A program made the position numbers and the translations under genes. The notes under the pieces are model-generated. The model was not told the origin of the DNA and made no database searches. It saw nothing but the letters and a program-made list of their open reading frames with translations. DNA of 17,045 nt from JBDTNQ01 sp039933635 (GTDB taxonomy: Bacteria; Acidobacteriota; Vicinamibacteria; Vicinamibacterales; SCN-69-37). Location: positions 1 to 17,045 of the forward strand of contig JBDTNQ010000098.1 of assembly GCA_039933635.1 (NCBI GenBank), given 5' to 3'. The stretch's first letter is position 1. Each line of letters starts with the position of its first letter. Shown here one piece after another: positions 1-6,425 of the stretch.

Positions 1-608
1 GTGTCTTTCGCATGGGCCAGGCGGGCCTGACAGTTTTGCAGTCCGTGATGCCGGGTCTGGTCGTCGGTACGACGATGAGATTGATGCGGGGGGGGCAGGC
101 GACGGCCCTTGTCGGTGGTCCGACGCTTGGAGACGCCTTCTCGTCAGCCCGCGCCCTGGATGTGGCCCGACGCACGGTCTTCGACCTGGACGTGGCGGCG
201 ATGGCGTCGGCGCCGAAGATCCGCATCGGCGTGATCTTGAAGAATCTGCGATCTCCGGATTTCGACCGCAATGCAGAGACGCCGTCCCCGTTGCCGAGGC
301 AAGCGCGGGTGGGGCTGGCGCTGATTCCGACGGCTGGCGTGACCCTTGCTATGGATGTCGACCTGAACACGGTCGACCTCACGGGCGGCCTTCGGCAAGA
401 GTGTGCAATTGGGGGCGAAACCGCGTTGGGGTCTCGACTCTCGGTCCGGTCCGGTCTGCGTTGGAGCCTGAAAGGGGCTCGTGAGCTGACCGGGACGGTG
501 GGGACCAGTCTCAAGATTCGTCGATCGCTTTGGCTCGACGGACATTACGGACTGGCCCGGCACGACGAGGCGCGTGAAGGGGGCATTGCACTTCGAGCAG
601 GCTTCTGA
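1..608 (+). CDS. Outer-membrane beta-barrel-like protein (TraF/PorV-like), C-terminal part
   Basis: The frame is open to the left edge (a GTC-TTT-CGC lead-in precedes the first ATG at 12), so this is the 3' part of a longer gene ending at TGA 606-608. About 200 residues are visible. They alternate small/hydrophobic and polar residues in short strands separated by Gly/Asp/Arg turns (for example VRSGLRWSLKG and LWLDGHYGLAR), and the chain ends in RAGF, a terminal Phe typical of outer-membrane barrels. The segment with SLLD-like 'MRLMRGG', 'VILKNLRSPDF' and 'RQARVGLAL' motifs resembles the TraF/PorV-like barrel family often found in Acidobacteria; this family call is from memory of the pattern, not a search. 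It reads the same way as pilB, 39 bp upstream of it. A role in the pilus system is not shown. An eight-G run lies at 88-95. The coding call is fairly sure; the family is moderate. Confidence 0.6.
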   Translation, partial: VFRMGQAGLTVLQSVMPGLVVGTTMRLMRGGQATALVGGPTLGDAFSSARALDVARRTVFDLDVAAMASAPKIRIGVILKNLRSPDFDRNAETPSPLPRQARVGLALIPTAGVTLAMDVDLNTVDLTGGLRQECAIGGETALGSRLSVRSGLRWSLKGARELTGTVGTSLKIRRSLWLDGHYGLARHDEAREGGIALRAGF

Positions 609-616
609 GCTGTTCG
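594..616 (+). other. Hairpin around the stop codon of the first gene
   Basis: CGAGCAG (594-600) can pair with CTGTTCG (610-616), with one G-T wobble. The TGA stop (606-608) sits in the loop. No T-run follows, so a classical terminator is unlikely. This is one of several stop-in-loop hairpins in the window. Confidence 0.3.
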
Positions 617-647
617 ATGCTCCTGACGGCCGTGTCCAGCTGGATTC

Positions 648-2396
648 ATGGCCGTACGTCTGGGCGAACTTCTCCTGCGCGAAAAGCGCGTCACTCCTGT
701 CCAACTCCAGGAGGCGTTGAATCATCAACGCCAGAATGGCGGCCGGCTCAGTACCAGTCTGGTCAAGCTCGGCATTCTCACAGACGACGACATTACGACG
801 GTGGTGAGCCGGCACTGCGGTGTGCCGGCGATCAACCTCCGTGAGTTCGATCCGGACCCCGCCGTGGTGCGGCTCGTGTCGTCCGAGAGCGCCACCAAAT
901 ACAACGTGCTCCCGGTGGGCCGATCGGGCACGACGCTCACGCTGGCGATGGCGGACCCGACCAACGTGTTCGCCATGGACGACATCAAGTTCATGACGGG
1001 CCTGCACGTCGAGCCTGTCGTCGCGTCCGAGAGCGCGATTCGCGAGGCCATCACGCGCTACTACGGCGGTGCGGCCAACAAGTCCGAGGCGTTGCCGGGC
1101 GCGAACCTCAAGGCGGCCGACCTCGCCAACAAGGCGCTGGAGGAACTCGGCGGTCAGGACGACAACCTCGAGGTCGTGACCGATGCCGAGGAAATCGACT
1201 CGGCCTCGCTCGAGAGGCAGGGCGGCGAGGCGCCGATCATCAAGCTCGTCAACGCCTTGCTCCTGTCTGCCATTCAGAAGGGCGCGAGCGATATTCACAT
1301 CGAATCGTACGAAAAGGACATGCGGATCCGGTTCCGCATCGACGGTCAGCTGCACGCCGTGATGACCCCGGCCATCAAATACCGCGATCCGATCATCTCG
1401 CGCATCAAGATCATGGCGCGGCTGGACATCGCCGAGAAGCGACTGCCCCAGGACGGTCGCGTCAAGGCCCGCTTCGTCGACCGCGGCCGCAATCGCGACA
1501 TCGACTTCCGTGTGTCGATTCTGCCAACACTCTTCGGCGAGAAGGTCGTCATGCGGTTGCTCGACCCTGACGGGTTGAAGCTGGACATGACGAAACTCGG
1601 CTTCGAGCCGGAGGCGCTGGCGCGCTTCACCCACGCCATCAAGAAGCCGTGGGGCATGGTGCTCGTGACCGGCCCGACGGGCAGTGGCAAGACCAACACG
1701 CTGTACTCCTCCCTGGCCCAGATCAACGATCCGAACGTCAACATCATGACCGCCGAGGATCCGGTCGAGTTCAACCTCCCCGGGATCAACCAGGTGCAGA
1801 TGAAGGACAGCATCGGGCTGTCGTTCGCGAACGTGTTGCGGTCGTTCCTGCGCCAGGATCCGAACGTCATCCTCGTCGGCGAAATTCGCGACGCCGAAAC
1901 CGCCGGGATTGCCGTCAAGGCCGCGCTGACGGGCCACCTGGTGCTGTCGACACTGCACACCAACGATGCGCCGAGCAGTATCAACCGGCTGATCAACATG
2001 GGCATTGAACCCTTCCTGGTGGCCAATTCGATCAACCTGCTGTGCGCCCAGCGTCTCGTGCGGCGGATCTGTGTCAACTGCAAGGAGCCGAGCGCCTCGT
2101 TGCCGGCGGAACTGGTCGAGGCCGGGTTCAGTGAAGCGGATGTGCCGTCGTTGAAGCCGATGCGTGGCAAGGGATGCGAGAAGTGCGGCGGGTCCGGCTA
2201 CAAGGGACGGCTGGGCCTCTTCGAGGTCATGGAAATCAGCGAGAAATTGCGGGAGCTCATCGTTACGAACGCACCGATCAGTGAACTGCGCACCCTCGCG
2301 ATGCGCGAGGGCATGCTGACATTGCGGCAAAGCGGATTGTTGAAAGTGAAGGAAGGGCTGACCACGCTGGAGGAAGTCGTCCGCGAAACGATGTGA
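648..2396 (+). CDS. pilB: Type IVa pilus extension ATPase PilB
   Basis: Hexameric cytoplasmic ATPase that powers pilin polymerisation by turning the PilC platform. The 582 residues match the usual PilB length. Residues 4-56 hold two tandem MshEN-type motifs (R4-L-G...Q27 and R33-L...H56, five residues apart), a fold known in MshE to bind c-di-GMP. The secretion ATPase core follows: Walker A GPTGSGKT at 342-349, Asp box AEDPVE near 369-374, Walker B ILVGEIRD at 408-415 and His box GHLVLSTLHTND at 429-440. A zinc tetracysteine is formed by C475/C478 and C510/C513. ATG 648 is the only usable early start, because an in-frame TGA lies at 624-626; no good Shine-Dalgarno precedes it. It is first of pilB-pilT-pilC, with pilT 31 bp downstream. 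The long minus-strand frame over it is a GC-rich shadow. Identity is very secure; c-di-GMP binding is inferred. Confidence 0.97.
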   Translation: MAVRLGELLLREKRVTPVQLQEALNHQRQNGGRLSTSLVKLGILTDDDITTVVSRHCGVPAINLREFDPDPAVVRLVSSESATKYNVLPVGRSGTTLTLAMADPTNVFAMDDIKFMTGLHVEPVVASESAIREAITRYYGGAANKSEALPGANLKAADLANKALEELGGQDDNLEVVTDAEEIDSASLERQGGEAPIIKLVNALLLSAIQKGASDIHIESYEKDMRIRFRIDGQLHAVMTPAIKYRDPIISRIKIMARLDIAEKRLPQDGRVKARFVDRGRNRDIDFRVSILPTLFGEKVVMRLLDPDGLKLDMTKLGFEPEALARFTHAIKKPWGMVLVTGPTGSGKTNTLYSSLAQINDPNVNIMTAEDPVEFNLPGINQVQMKDSIGLSFANVLRSFLRQDPNVILVGEIRDAETAGIAVKAALTGHLVLSTLHTNDAPSSINRLINMGIEPFLVANSINLLCAQRLVRRICVNCKEPSASLPAELVEAGFSEADVPSLKPMRGKGCEKCGGSGYKGRLGLFEVMEISEKLRELIVTNAPISELRTLAMREGMLTLRQSGLLKVKEGLTTLEEVVRETM

Positions 2397-2410
2397 GGCG
2401 GCGCGCCGCC
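2397..2410. repeat. 14-bp perfect palindrome between pilB and pilT
   Basis: GGCGGCGCGCCGCC is exactly self-complementary and begins on the base after the pilB TGA. In RNA it can fold as a GGCGG/CCGCC stem with a CGCG loop. It could modulate mRNA decay or the pilB:pilT ratio. There is no T-run, so it is not a standard terminator. Confidence 0.5.
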
Positions 2411-2427
2411 GGAGATGGGACTGCACC

Positions 2428-3561
2428 ATGAATTTGCCTGACTTGCTCAAAGCCACGCTGGAACTGGGAGGATCCGACCTGCACCTGTCGATCGGATCGC
2501 CGCCGCAGGTTCGCGTGGACGGCCATTTGCGCCGGCTCGATCTGCCGGTGCTGACGCCTGACGTCACGAAGTCGCTGTGCTATAGCGTCCTGACCGACGC
2601 GCAGAAGAAGAAGTTCGAGGAAACCTGGGAGCTCGACCTCGCGTTCGGGCTCCGGGGCGTCGGCCGCTTCCGCTGCAATGTGTTCAATCAGAAAGGCGCC
2701 GTCGGCGCGGTCTACCGGTTGATTCCGGAGAAGATCCGGCCCCTGGAAGAGCTCGGCCTGCCGCCCGTCCTCGCCGAACTGGCCGACAAGCCGCGCGGGC
2801 TCGTGCTCGTGACGGGCCCGACCGGCAGCGGCAAGTCCACCACGCTCGCGGCCATGGTCGATCGGATCAACCAGGCCAAACCGGCGCACATCCTGACCAT
2901 CGAGGACCCCATCGAGTACCTGCACCAGCACAAGCGCGCGCTGGTCAATCAGCGCGAGCTGTTCTCGGACACGCAGAGCTTCACCCTGGCCCTGCGTGCC
3001 GCGCTCCGCGAAGACCCGGACGTCGTCCTCGTCGGCGAAATGCGCGACCTCGAAACGATGGAGGCCGCCCTCAAACTGGCCGAGACCGGTCACTTGACGA
3101 TGGCGACGCTGCACACCAATTCGGCGGCGCAGACCATTACGCGCATCGTGGACGCGTTTCCCGCGCATCAACAGTCCCAGATCCGCACCCAGCTCTCCCT
3201 CGTGCTGGAGGGGATCGTCTGCCAGGCCCTCCTGCCGAAGTCGAGCGGCTCGGGGCGCGTCGCGGCGCTGGAGATTCTCACGGCGACGCCGGCCATTCGC
3301 AACCTGATTCGCGACGACAAGATTCACCAGATCTACGGCACCATGCAGGCCGGCCAGGAGAAGTACGGCATGCAGACGATGAACCAGTCGCTCGCCCGTC
3401 TGGTTGAACGTCGCCTCGTGTCCCGTGACGAGGCCTTCAAGACGACATCGAATCGCGATGAGCTGGTCATGATTCTCGAGCGCGGCGCGGCGCCCGTGGT
3501 GGCGTCGCCCGCGATGGCCGCGGCCGGGGCCCGTCGGCCGATTCAAGGAGTGGGACGATGA
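2428..3561 (+). CDS. pilT: Type IV pilus retraction ATPase PilT
   Basis: Hexameric cytoplasmic ATPase that depolymerises pili during retraction and twitching. It has 377 residues, slightly above the common 345-365, the excess being an Ala/Pro-rich tail after about 352. Motifs in order: N-terminal PAS-like region with SDLHL (16-20), Walker A GPTGSGKS at 130-137, Asp box TIEDPIEY at 157-164, Walker B VVLVGEMRD at 199-207, His box GHLTMATLHTN at 221-231, and the PilT-specific AIRNLIRDDK at 289-298. The last motif matches the AIRNLIRE signature needed for retraction in the family and separates it from PilB. It lacks the PilB zinc cysteines. A GGGA at 2417-2420, seven bases before the ATG, can serve as ribosome-binding site. 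Its TGA overlaps the pilC ATG (ATGA at 3558-3561), so translation is probably coupled. Confidence 0.97.
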   Translation: MNLPDLLKATLELGGSDLHLSIGSPPQVRVDGHLRRLDLPVLTPDVTKSLCYSVLTDAQKKKFEETWELDLAFGLRGVGRFRCNVFNQKGAVGAVYRLIPEKIRPLEELGLPPVLAELADKPRGLVLVTGPTGSGKSTTLAAMVDRINQAKPAHILTIEDPIEYLHQHKRALVNQRELFSDTQSFTLALRAALREDPDVVLVGEMRDLETMEAALKLAETGHLTMATLHTNSAAQTITRIVDAFPAHQQSQIRTQLSLVLEGIVCQALLPKSSGSGRVAALEILTATPAIRNLIRDDKIHQIYGTMQAGQEKYGMQTMNQSLARLVERRLVSRDEAFKTTSNRDELVMILERGAAPVVASPAMAAAGARRPIQGVGR

Positions 3562-4751
3562 CGACATATGCCTGGGTGGGCCGCACGCGTGCCGGCCAGA
3601 TCGTCAAAGGCGAGCGCACGGCCGAGTCGAAGGAATCGCTGACCGACGCGCTGCGCCGTGAGCAGATTCTCGTGACCAAGATGGCGCCGGCCGCGAAGAA
3701 GGAAGGGTCGATGCGCCGGGTGCCGGCGAAAAGCCTTGCCATCTTCACTCGCCAGTTCTCCGTCATGATCGACGCGGGCCTGCCGCTCGTGCAGTGCCTC
3801 GAGCTGCTCGCCAAAGAGGAACCGGACAAGCGGCTCTCGTCGGCGATCGACAAGGTCAAGAACGACGTCGAAGGCGGCGCGTCCCTGGCCGACGCGATGC
3901 AGAAGCGGCCCTACGCGTTCGATTCCCTCTTCACCAACATGGTGGCGGCGGGCGAGGCGGGCGGTATCCTCGACACGATTCTCAAGCGTCTGGCGACGTT
4001 CATCGAAAAACAGGCCAAGCTCGCGGGGCAGGTCCGATCCGCGATGATTTACCCCATCTCGGTGCTGAGCATCGCGCTGGTCGTGGTGATGGTCATCCTC
4101 TGGAAGGTCGTTCCGACCTTCACGGCCCTCTTCGAGGGCCTGAACGCCCGCCTCCCGCTTCCCACACGCATCGTCATTACCGCGAGCAAGGACCTGATTG
4201 TGGCGCTGCCGTTCCTGGTGGTCGGGTTCATCGCCGGGTCCTACATGCTACGGCGCTACTACCAGACGCCGAACGGCCGCATGCGGATCGACCGCATGCT
4301 GCTTCGGGCGCCGCTCGTCGGCTTGATTTTTCGGAAGGTCGCGGTCGCGCGGTTCTGCCGCACGCTGTCGACGCTGCTGAGCTCGGGTGTACCGATTCTC
4401 GACGGTCTGGACATCACGGCGAAGACGTCGGGCAACGCCGTGATTGAACAGGCCATTACCCAGGTACGGGGCCGCATCGAGCGCGGCGAGTCGATCGCCC
4501 AGCCTCTGCGGGCGACCGGCGTCTTTCCCACGATGGTGGCGCAGATGATTGGCGCCGGCGAGAGCACAGGCGCATTGGACACGATGCTCGCCAAGATCGC
4601 GGAGTTCTACGAGGACGAGGTCGACGTGGCCATCGCGGGCCTGTTGACCATTCTCGAGCCTGCACTCATCTGCGTGCTGGGCGTCATCGTCGGCGGGATC
4701 GTCATCGCGATGTACATGCCGCTGTTCGACCTGATCAGCCAGCTCTCGTAG
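3558..4751 (+). CDS. pilC: Type IV pilus inner-membrane platform protein PilC
   Basis: Polytopic membrane protein that couples PilB/PilT to pilin insertion and extraction; GspF family. It has 397 residues, the usual size is about 400. An N-terminal cytoplasmic part (1-55) is followed by two homologous T2SF domains, roughly 62-188 and 265-390. Each carries the family pattern FTRQFSVMIDAGLPL (63-77) or FCRTLSTLLSSGVPIL (266-281), and later AGEAGG (131-136) or GAGESTG (332-338). Membrane segments lie near 165-188, 213-230 and 366-388. The gene starts inside the pilT stop (ATGA), with GGAGTGGGA just upstream as a Shine-Dalgarno region. It ends the motor operon. No strong terminator follows, and the pilA promoter region begins directly after. 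pilS and pilR, which sit here in Myxococcus and Geobacter, are absent. Confidence 0.96.
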   Translation: MTTYAWVGRTRAGQIVKGERTAESKESLTDALRREQILVTKMAPAAKKEGSMRRVPAKSLAIFTRQFSVMIDAGLPLVQCLELLAKEEPDKRLSSAIDKVKNDVEGGASLADAMQKRPYAFDSLFTNMVAAGEAGGILDTILKRLATFIEKQAKLAGQVRSAMIYPISVLSIALVVVMVILWKVVPTFTALFEGLNARLPLPTRIVITASKDLIVALPFLVVGFIAGSYMLRRYYQTPNGRMRIDRMLLRAPLVGLIFRKVAVARFCRTLSTLLSSGVPILDGLDITAKTSGNAVIEQAITQVRGRIERGESIAQPLRATGVFPTMVAQMIGAGESTGALDTMLAKIAEFYEDEVDVAIAGLLTILEPALICVLGVIVGGIVIAMYMPLFDLISQLS

Positions 4752-4791
4752 CGGGCGTCTGAATCAGAAGTGTCAGGCCGGGGCGGGAGGT

Positions 4792-4813
4792 GTGATCGGG
4801 ACGTGATTCGGCG
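4792..4813 (+). promoter_or_regulatory. Helically phased GTGAT direct repeat, possible activator site
   Basis: GTGATCGGGAC (4792-4802) is followed directly by GTGATTCGGCG (4803-4813), a period of 11 bp, about one helical turn. It lies about 100 bp upstream of the sigma-54 -24 element, the usual distance for a PilR-type enhancer. Function is inferred from spacing only. Confidence 0.3.
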
Positions 4814-4903
4814 GCGGGTGAGGTCTCAGTCAGAGGAATCGTCTTGTTCTGGAAGCCTTTGGTTGTAAAGGGTTTAGCGCTACGATAGATCCAGGACTTA
4901 ATG

Positions 4904-4920
4904 TTGGCACTCGGGTTGCT
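4904..4920 (+). promoter_or_regulatory. Sigma-54 (RpoN) promoter for pilA
   Basis: TTGGCAC-TCGGG-TTGCT matches the RpoN consensus YTGGCAC-N5-TTGCW: GG of the -24 element at 4906-4907 and GC of the -12 element at 4918-4919, exactly 12 bp apart. The predicted transcription start is near 4931, giving a leader of about 98 nt before the pilA ATG. Sigma-54 plus PilR control of pilA is known in Pseudomonas and Geobacter, and in Myxococcus, which supports the assignment. Confidence 0.85.
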
Positions 4921-5014
4921 AAGAGGGAGGCGACCGGTAGTGCAAGACAGATGCGGAAGCGACCAGCGGCACGCCGCGAGCATCCGATACGTTCTTTAAC
5001 TAACTTTCAGGGAT

Positions 5015-5020
5015 AGGGAG
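5015..5020 (+). promoter_or_regulatory. pilA ribosome-binding site
   Basis: AGGGAG lies eight bases before ATG 5029. It decides the start: a GTG at 5020 would add three residues (MEH) but would overlap this Shine-Dalgarno sequence, so ATG 5029 is preferred. Confidence 0.7.
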
Positions 5021-5028
5021 TGGAACAC

Positions 5029-5553
5029 ATGAAGGGCAAAGGCGAACAGGGTTTTACGCTCATCGAGCTGCTGATCGTTGTGGCGATCATCAGCATCATC
5101 GCGGCGATCGCGGTGCCGGGTCTGCTGCGCGCGCGCATGACGGGTAACGAGACGTCGGCCATCGCGTCGCTGAAGGTCACCACCTCGTCGCAGGTGGCCT
5201 ACTCGGCGTCGTGTGGCAACGGCGGCTACGCGGCCACGTACATCATCCTGGGCACGCCGCTCGTGGCGGGCAGTGAGGCGTTCATCTCGGCCGATCTTGG
5301 GCAGGCAGCGGCGCCCCAGAAGAGCGGCTACAACTTCAACCTCGGGGCTGGGGCGGCGGCGCCTGGGCCCAATGACTGCCTGGCTCGTGCGACGAACTCG
5401 GGCTACCTCGCGACGGCCGGTCCGCAGACGTTCGGCACCTCGGGCACGCGTGCGTTCGCGGTGAACGCAGGGAACACGATCTGGCAGAGCACGACGGCGG
5501 CGCTGCCGGCCGAGCCGTTCGCGGTCAGCGCAACCGTCACGCCGATCCAGTAA
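5029..5553 (+). CDS. pilA: Type IV major pilin PilA
   Basis: Structural subunit of the pilus, inserted in the inner membrane and processed by PilD. From ATG 5029 it has 174 residues. A short charged leader MKGKGEQG is followed by the cleavage site G8|F9 and FTLIELL, with Glu at mature position 5 (E13), then a hydrophobic helix (9-30) ending at P30. The mature protein has about 166 residues, rich in Gly, Ala, Ser and Thr. It has only two cysteines, C62 (SCGNGG) and C117 (NDCLAR), which could form an intramolecular disulfide. The C-terminus IQ follows a beta-like stretch. A single-gene transcription unit is likely: its own sigma-54 promoter lies upstream and a strong hairpin lies 27 bp after the stop. 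Assigning it as major rather than minor pilin rests on this promoter, the typical leader and its place after pilC. Confidence 0.93.
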   Translation: MKGKGEQGFTLIELLIVVAIISIIAAIAVPGLLRARMTGNETSAIASLKVTTSSQVAYSASCGNGGYAATYIILGTPLVAGSEAFISADLGQAAAPQKSGYNFNLGAGAAAPGPNDCLARATNSGYLATAGPQTFGTSGTRAFAVNAGNTIWQSTTAALPAEPFAVSATVTPIQ

Positions 5554-5580
5554 GGCATCCGCGACGTTCGACACACTTAC

Positions 5581-5624
5581 CTGCGGGGTCCGGCCGGCCG
5601 TATGTGCCGGTTCGGGCCCCGCAG
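5581..5624 (+). terminator. Hairpin downstream of pilA
   Basis: CTGCGGGG (5581-5588) pairs with CCCCGCAG (5617-5624). Inside, a wobble pair, CCG/CGG and CGGC/GCCG extend the stem around a CGTATGT loop. Only a weak T-rich tail (TTCGTT) follows. It would end or stabilise an abundant pilA message; the stem is clear and its exact role is inferred. Confidence 0.65.
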
Positions 5625-5660
5625 TTCGTTGCACGGCCCGTTACCCATCGCTCCTGGGGG

Positions 5661-5688
5661 CCTGTAGCCCGCAGCCTGCAGCCTGTAG
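5661..5688 (+). repeat. Four tandem heptamers, CCTGYAG type
   Basis: CCTGTAG, CCCGCAG, CCTGCAG and CCTGTAG run head to tail without gaps (4 x 7 bp) and end 13 bp before the ATG of the DsbA-like gene. Each heptamer is a near-copy with one or two changes. It may be a degenerate dispersed intergenic repeat. No gene overlaps it. Confidence 0.75.
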
Positions 5689-5701
5689 TACAACTGCCCC
5701 C

Positions 5702-6385
5702 ATGTCTGTTCGCACGCGAATCCTGGCGGTCGTAGGCCTGATTCTGATTGCCTGCGTCGCCGTGCCGTTGTCATTGACGGCTGATCAGGCGGTGTCCGCT
5801 GATGCTCAGGCCAATTTCGCGAAGGCATGGGCGCAACAGCCGCGCGTGGATCTTGGCATCCCGGCAAGCGGTGCCAAGGTCGTGATCGTGAAGTTCAACG
5901 ACTTCATGTGTCCCTCGTGCCGCCAGGCCGAGGCGTTCTACAAACCGGTGCTCGACAAGTTCGCGAAGTCGAATCCTGGCGCGGTGAAATATGTGGTGAA
6001 GGACTGGCCCTGGAACTCGGGCTGCAACTTCAACACCTCCTCGACGATTCCCGGACACGAGGCCGCGTGCAATGCCGCCGCTGCGGCGCGCATGGCGCGC
6101 GACCGCGGCAAGTATGACGAGATGGTCGAGTGGCTCTACGCGAATCAGGGCACGACCGCCGCCGCGGTGAGGGCCGCTGCTGAGCGTCTCCTCGCCGTCA
6201 AGGATTTCGATGCGGAGTACGCGCGGAAGCTGCCCGAGATTCGACGCGACGTCGCTGACGGTGGCGTCCTGCGCATCAACTCGACGCCGACGTTCTTCAT
6301 CAATGGCGTGCGTCTGCCGGAAGGCACGATTGCCGCCCCGTATTTCGAACTAGCCATCTCGCTGGAGTTGAAGCGGGCCGGCTGA
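5702..6385 (+). CDS. DsbA-like thioredoxin-fold protein, periplasmic, membrane-anchored or lipoprotein
   Basis: Thiol-disulfide oxidoreductase acting outside the cytoplasmic membrane. It has 227 residues. The N-terminus (MSVRTR then hydrophobic 7-26) is a signal or anchor. LIAC at 15-18 fits a lipobox, so C18 may be lipidated; a plain Sec signal cut near 27 is the alternative. The catalytic motif C70-P-S-C73 follows a beta strand (VVIVKFNDFM), and T195-P196 (NSTPTFFING) gives the cis-proline loop. The helical insert carries two further cysteines, C108 and C123. It fits the DsbA/Thioredoxin_4 family by motif order. It lies between the pilin gene and the pilus ABC genes, so the two-Cys pilin or the four-Cys PilW-like protein are candidate substrates. 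No DsbB or VKOR partner is present. No Shine-Dalgarno is visible at the start. Confidence 0.88.
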   Translation: MSVRTRILAVVGLILIACVAVPLSLTADQAVSADAQANFAKAWAQQPRVDLGIPASGAKVVIVKFNDFMCPSCRQAEAFYKPVLDKFAKSNPGAVKYVVKDWPWNSGCNFNTSSTIPGHEAACNAAAAARMARDRGKYDEMVEWLYANQGTTAAAVRAAAERLLAVKDFDAEYARKLPEIRRDVADGGVLRINSTPTFFINGVRLPEGTIAAPYFELAISLELKRAG

Positions 6386-6391
6386 CCGGCC
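6376..6391 (+). other. Hairpin with the DsbA-like gene's stop codon in its loop
   Basis: GGCCGG (6376-6381) and CCGGCC (6386-6391) form a perfect 6-bp stem around CTGA, whose TGA (6383-6385) is the stop codon. No T-run follows. It may slow 3' decay or weakly attenuate readthrough into the ABC genes. Confidence 0.4.
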
Positions 6392-6425
6392 GGTCGCCGG
6401 TTCGGCGCTTCTCAGCCCGCGCGTC

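Larger units (their letters stand above)
4752..5028 (+). promoter_or_regulatory. pilC-pilA intergenic control region
   Basis: This is the largest gene-free stretch in the window, 277 bp. It holds, in order: an inverted repeat TCTGA-A-TCAGA (4758-4768) just after pilC; an imperfect direct repeat GTGATCGGGAC / GTGATTCGGCG with an 11-bp period (4792-4813); a relatively AT-rich tract with CCTTT...AAAGG (4856-4871) that could bend or bind IHF; a sigma-54 promoter (4904-4920); a leader of about 98 nt with a small GCGG-CACG-CCGC hairpin (4966-4977); and the pilA ribosome-binding site. The layout fits an enhancer-dependent promoter; activator binding is not shown. Confidence 0.6.

Noticed and set aside
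144..2567. 807-codon open frame on the minus strand opposite pilB
   Set aside because: It is a GC-rich shadow of pilB, has Arg/His/Asp-rich composition without recognisable domains, and crosses the start of pilT. pilB has complete family motifs.
2278..3567. 429-codon minus-strand frame opposite pilT
   Set aside because: Antisense shadow of a secure PilT; low-complexity composition and no motifs.
4735..4983. 82-codon minus-strand frame over the pilC-pilA gap
   Set aside because: Overlaps the sigma-54 promoter and leader, has no ribosome-binding site or recognisable domain; composition is not protein-like.
5020..5028. GTG start for pilA three codons upstream
   Set aside because: It would overlap the AGGGAG ribosome-binding site and gives a less typical leader than ATG 5029.
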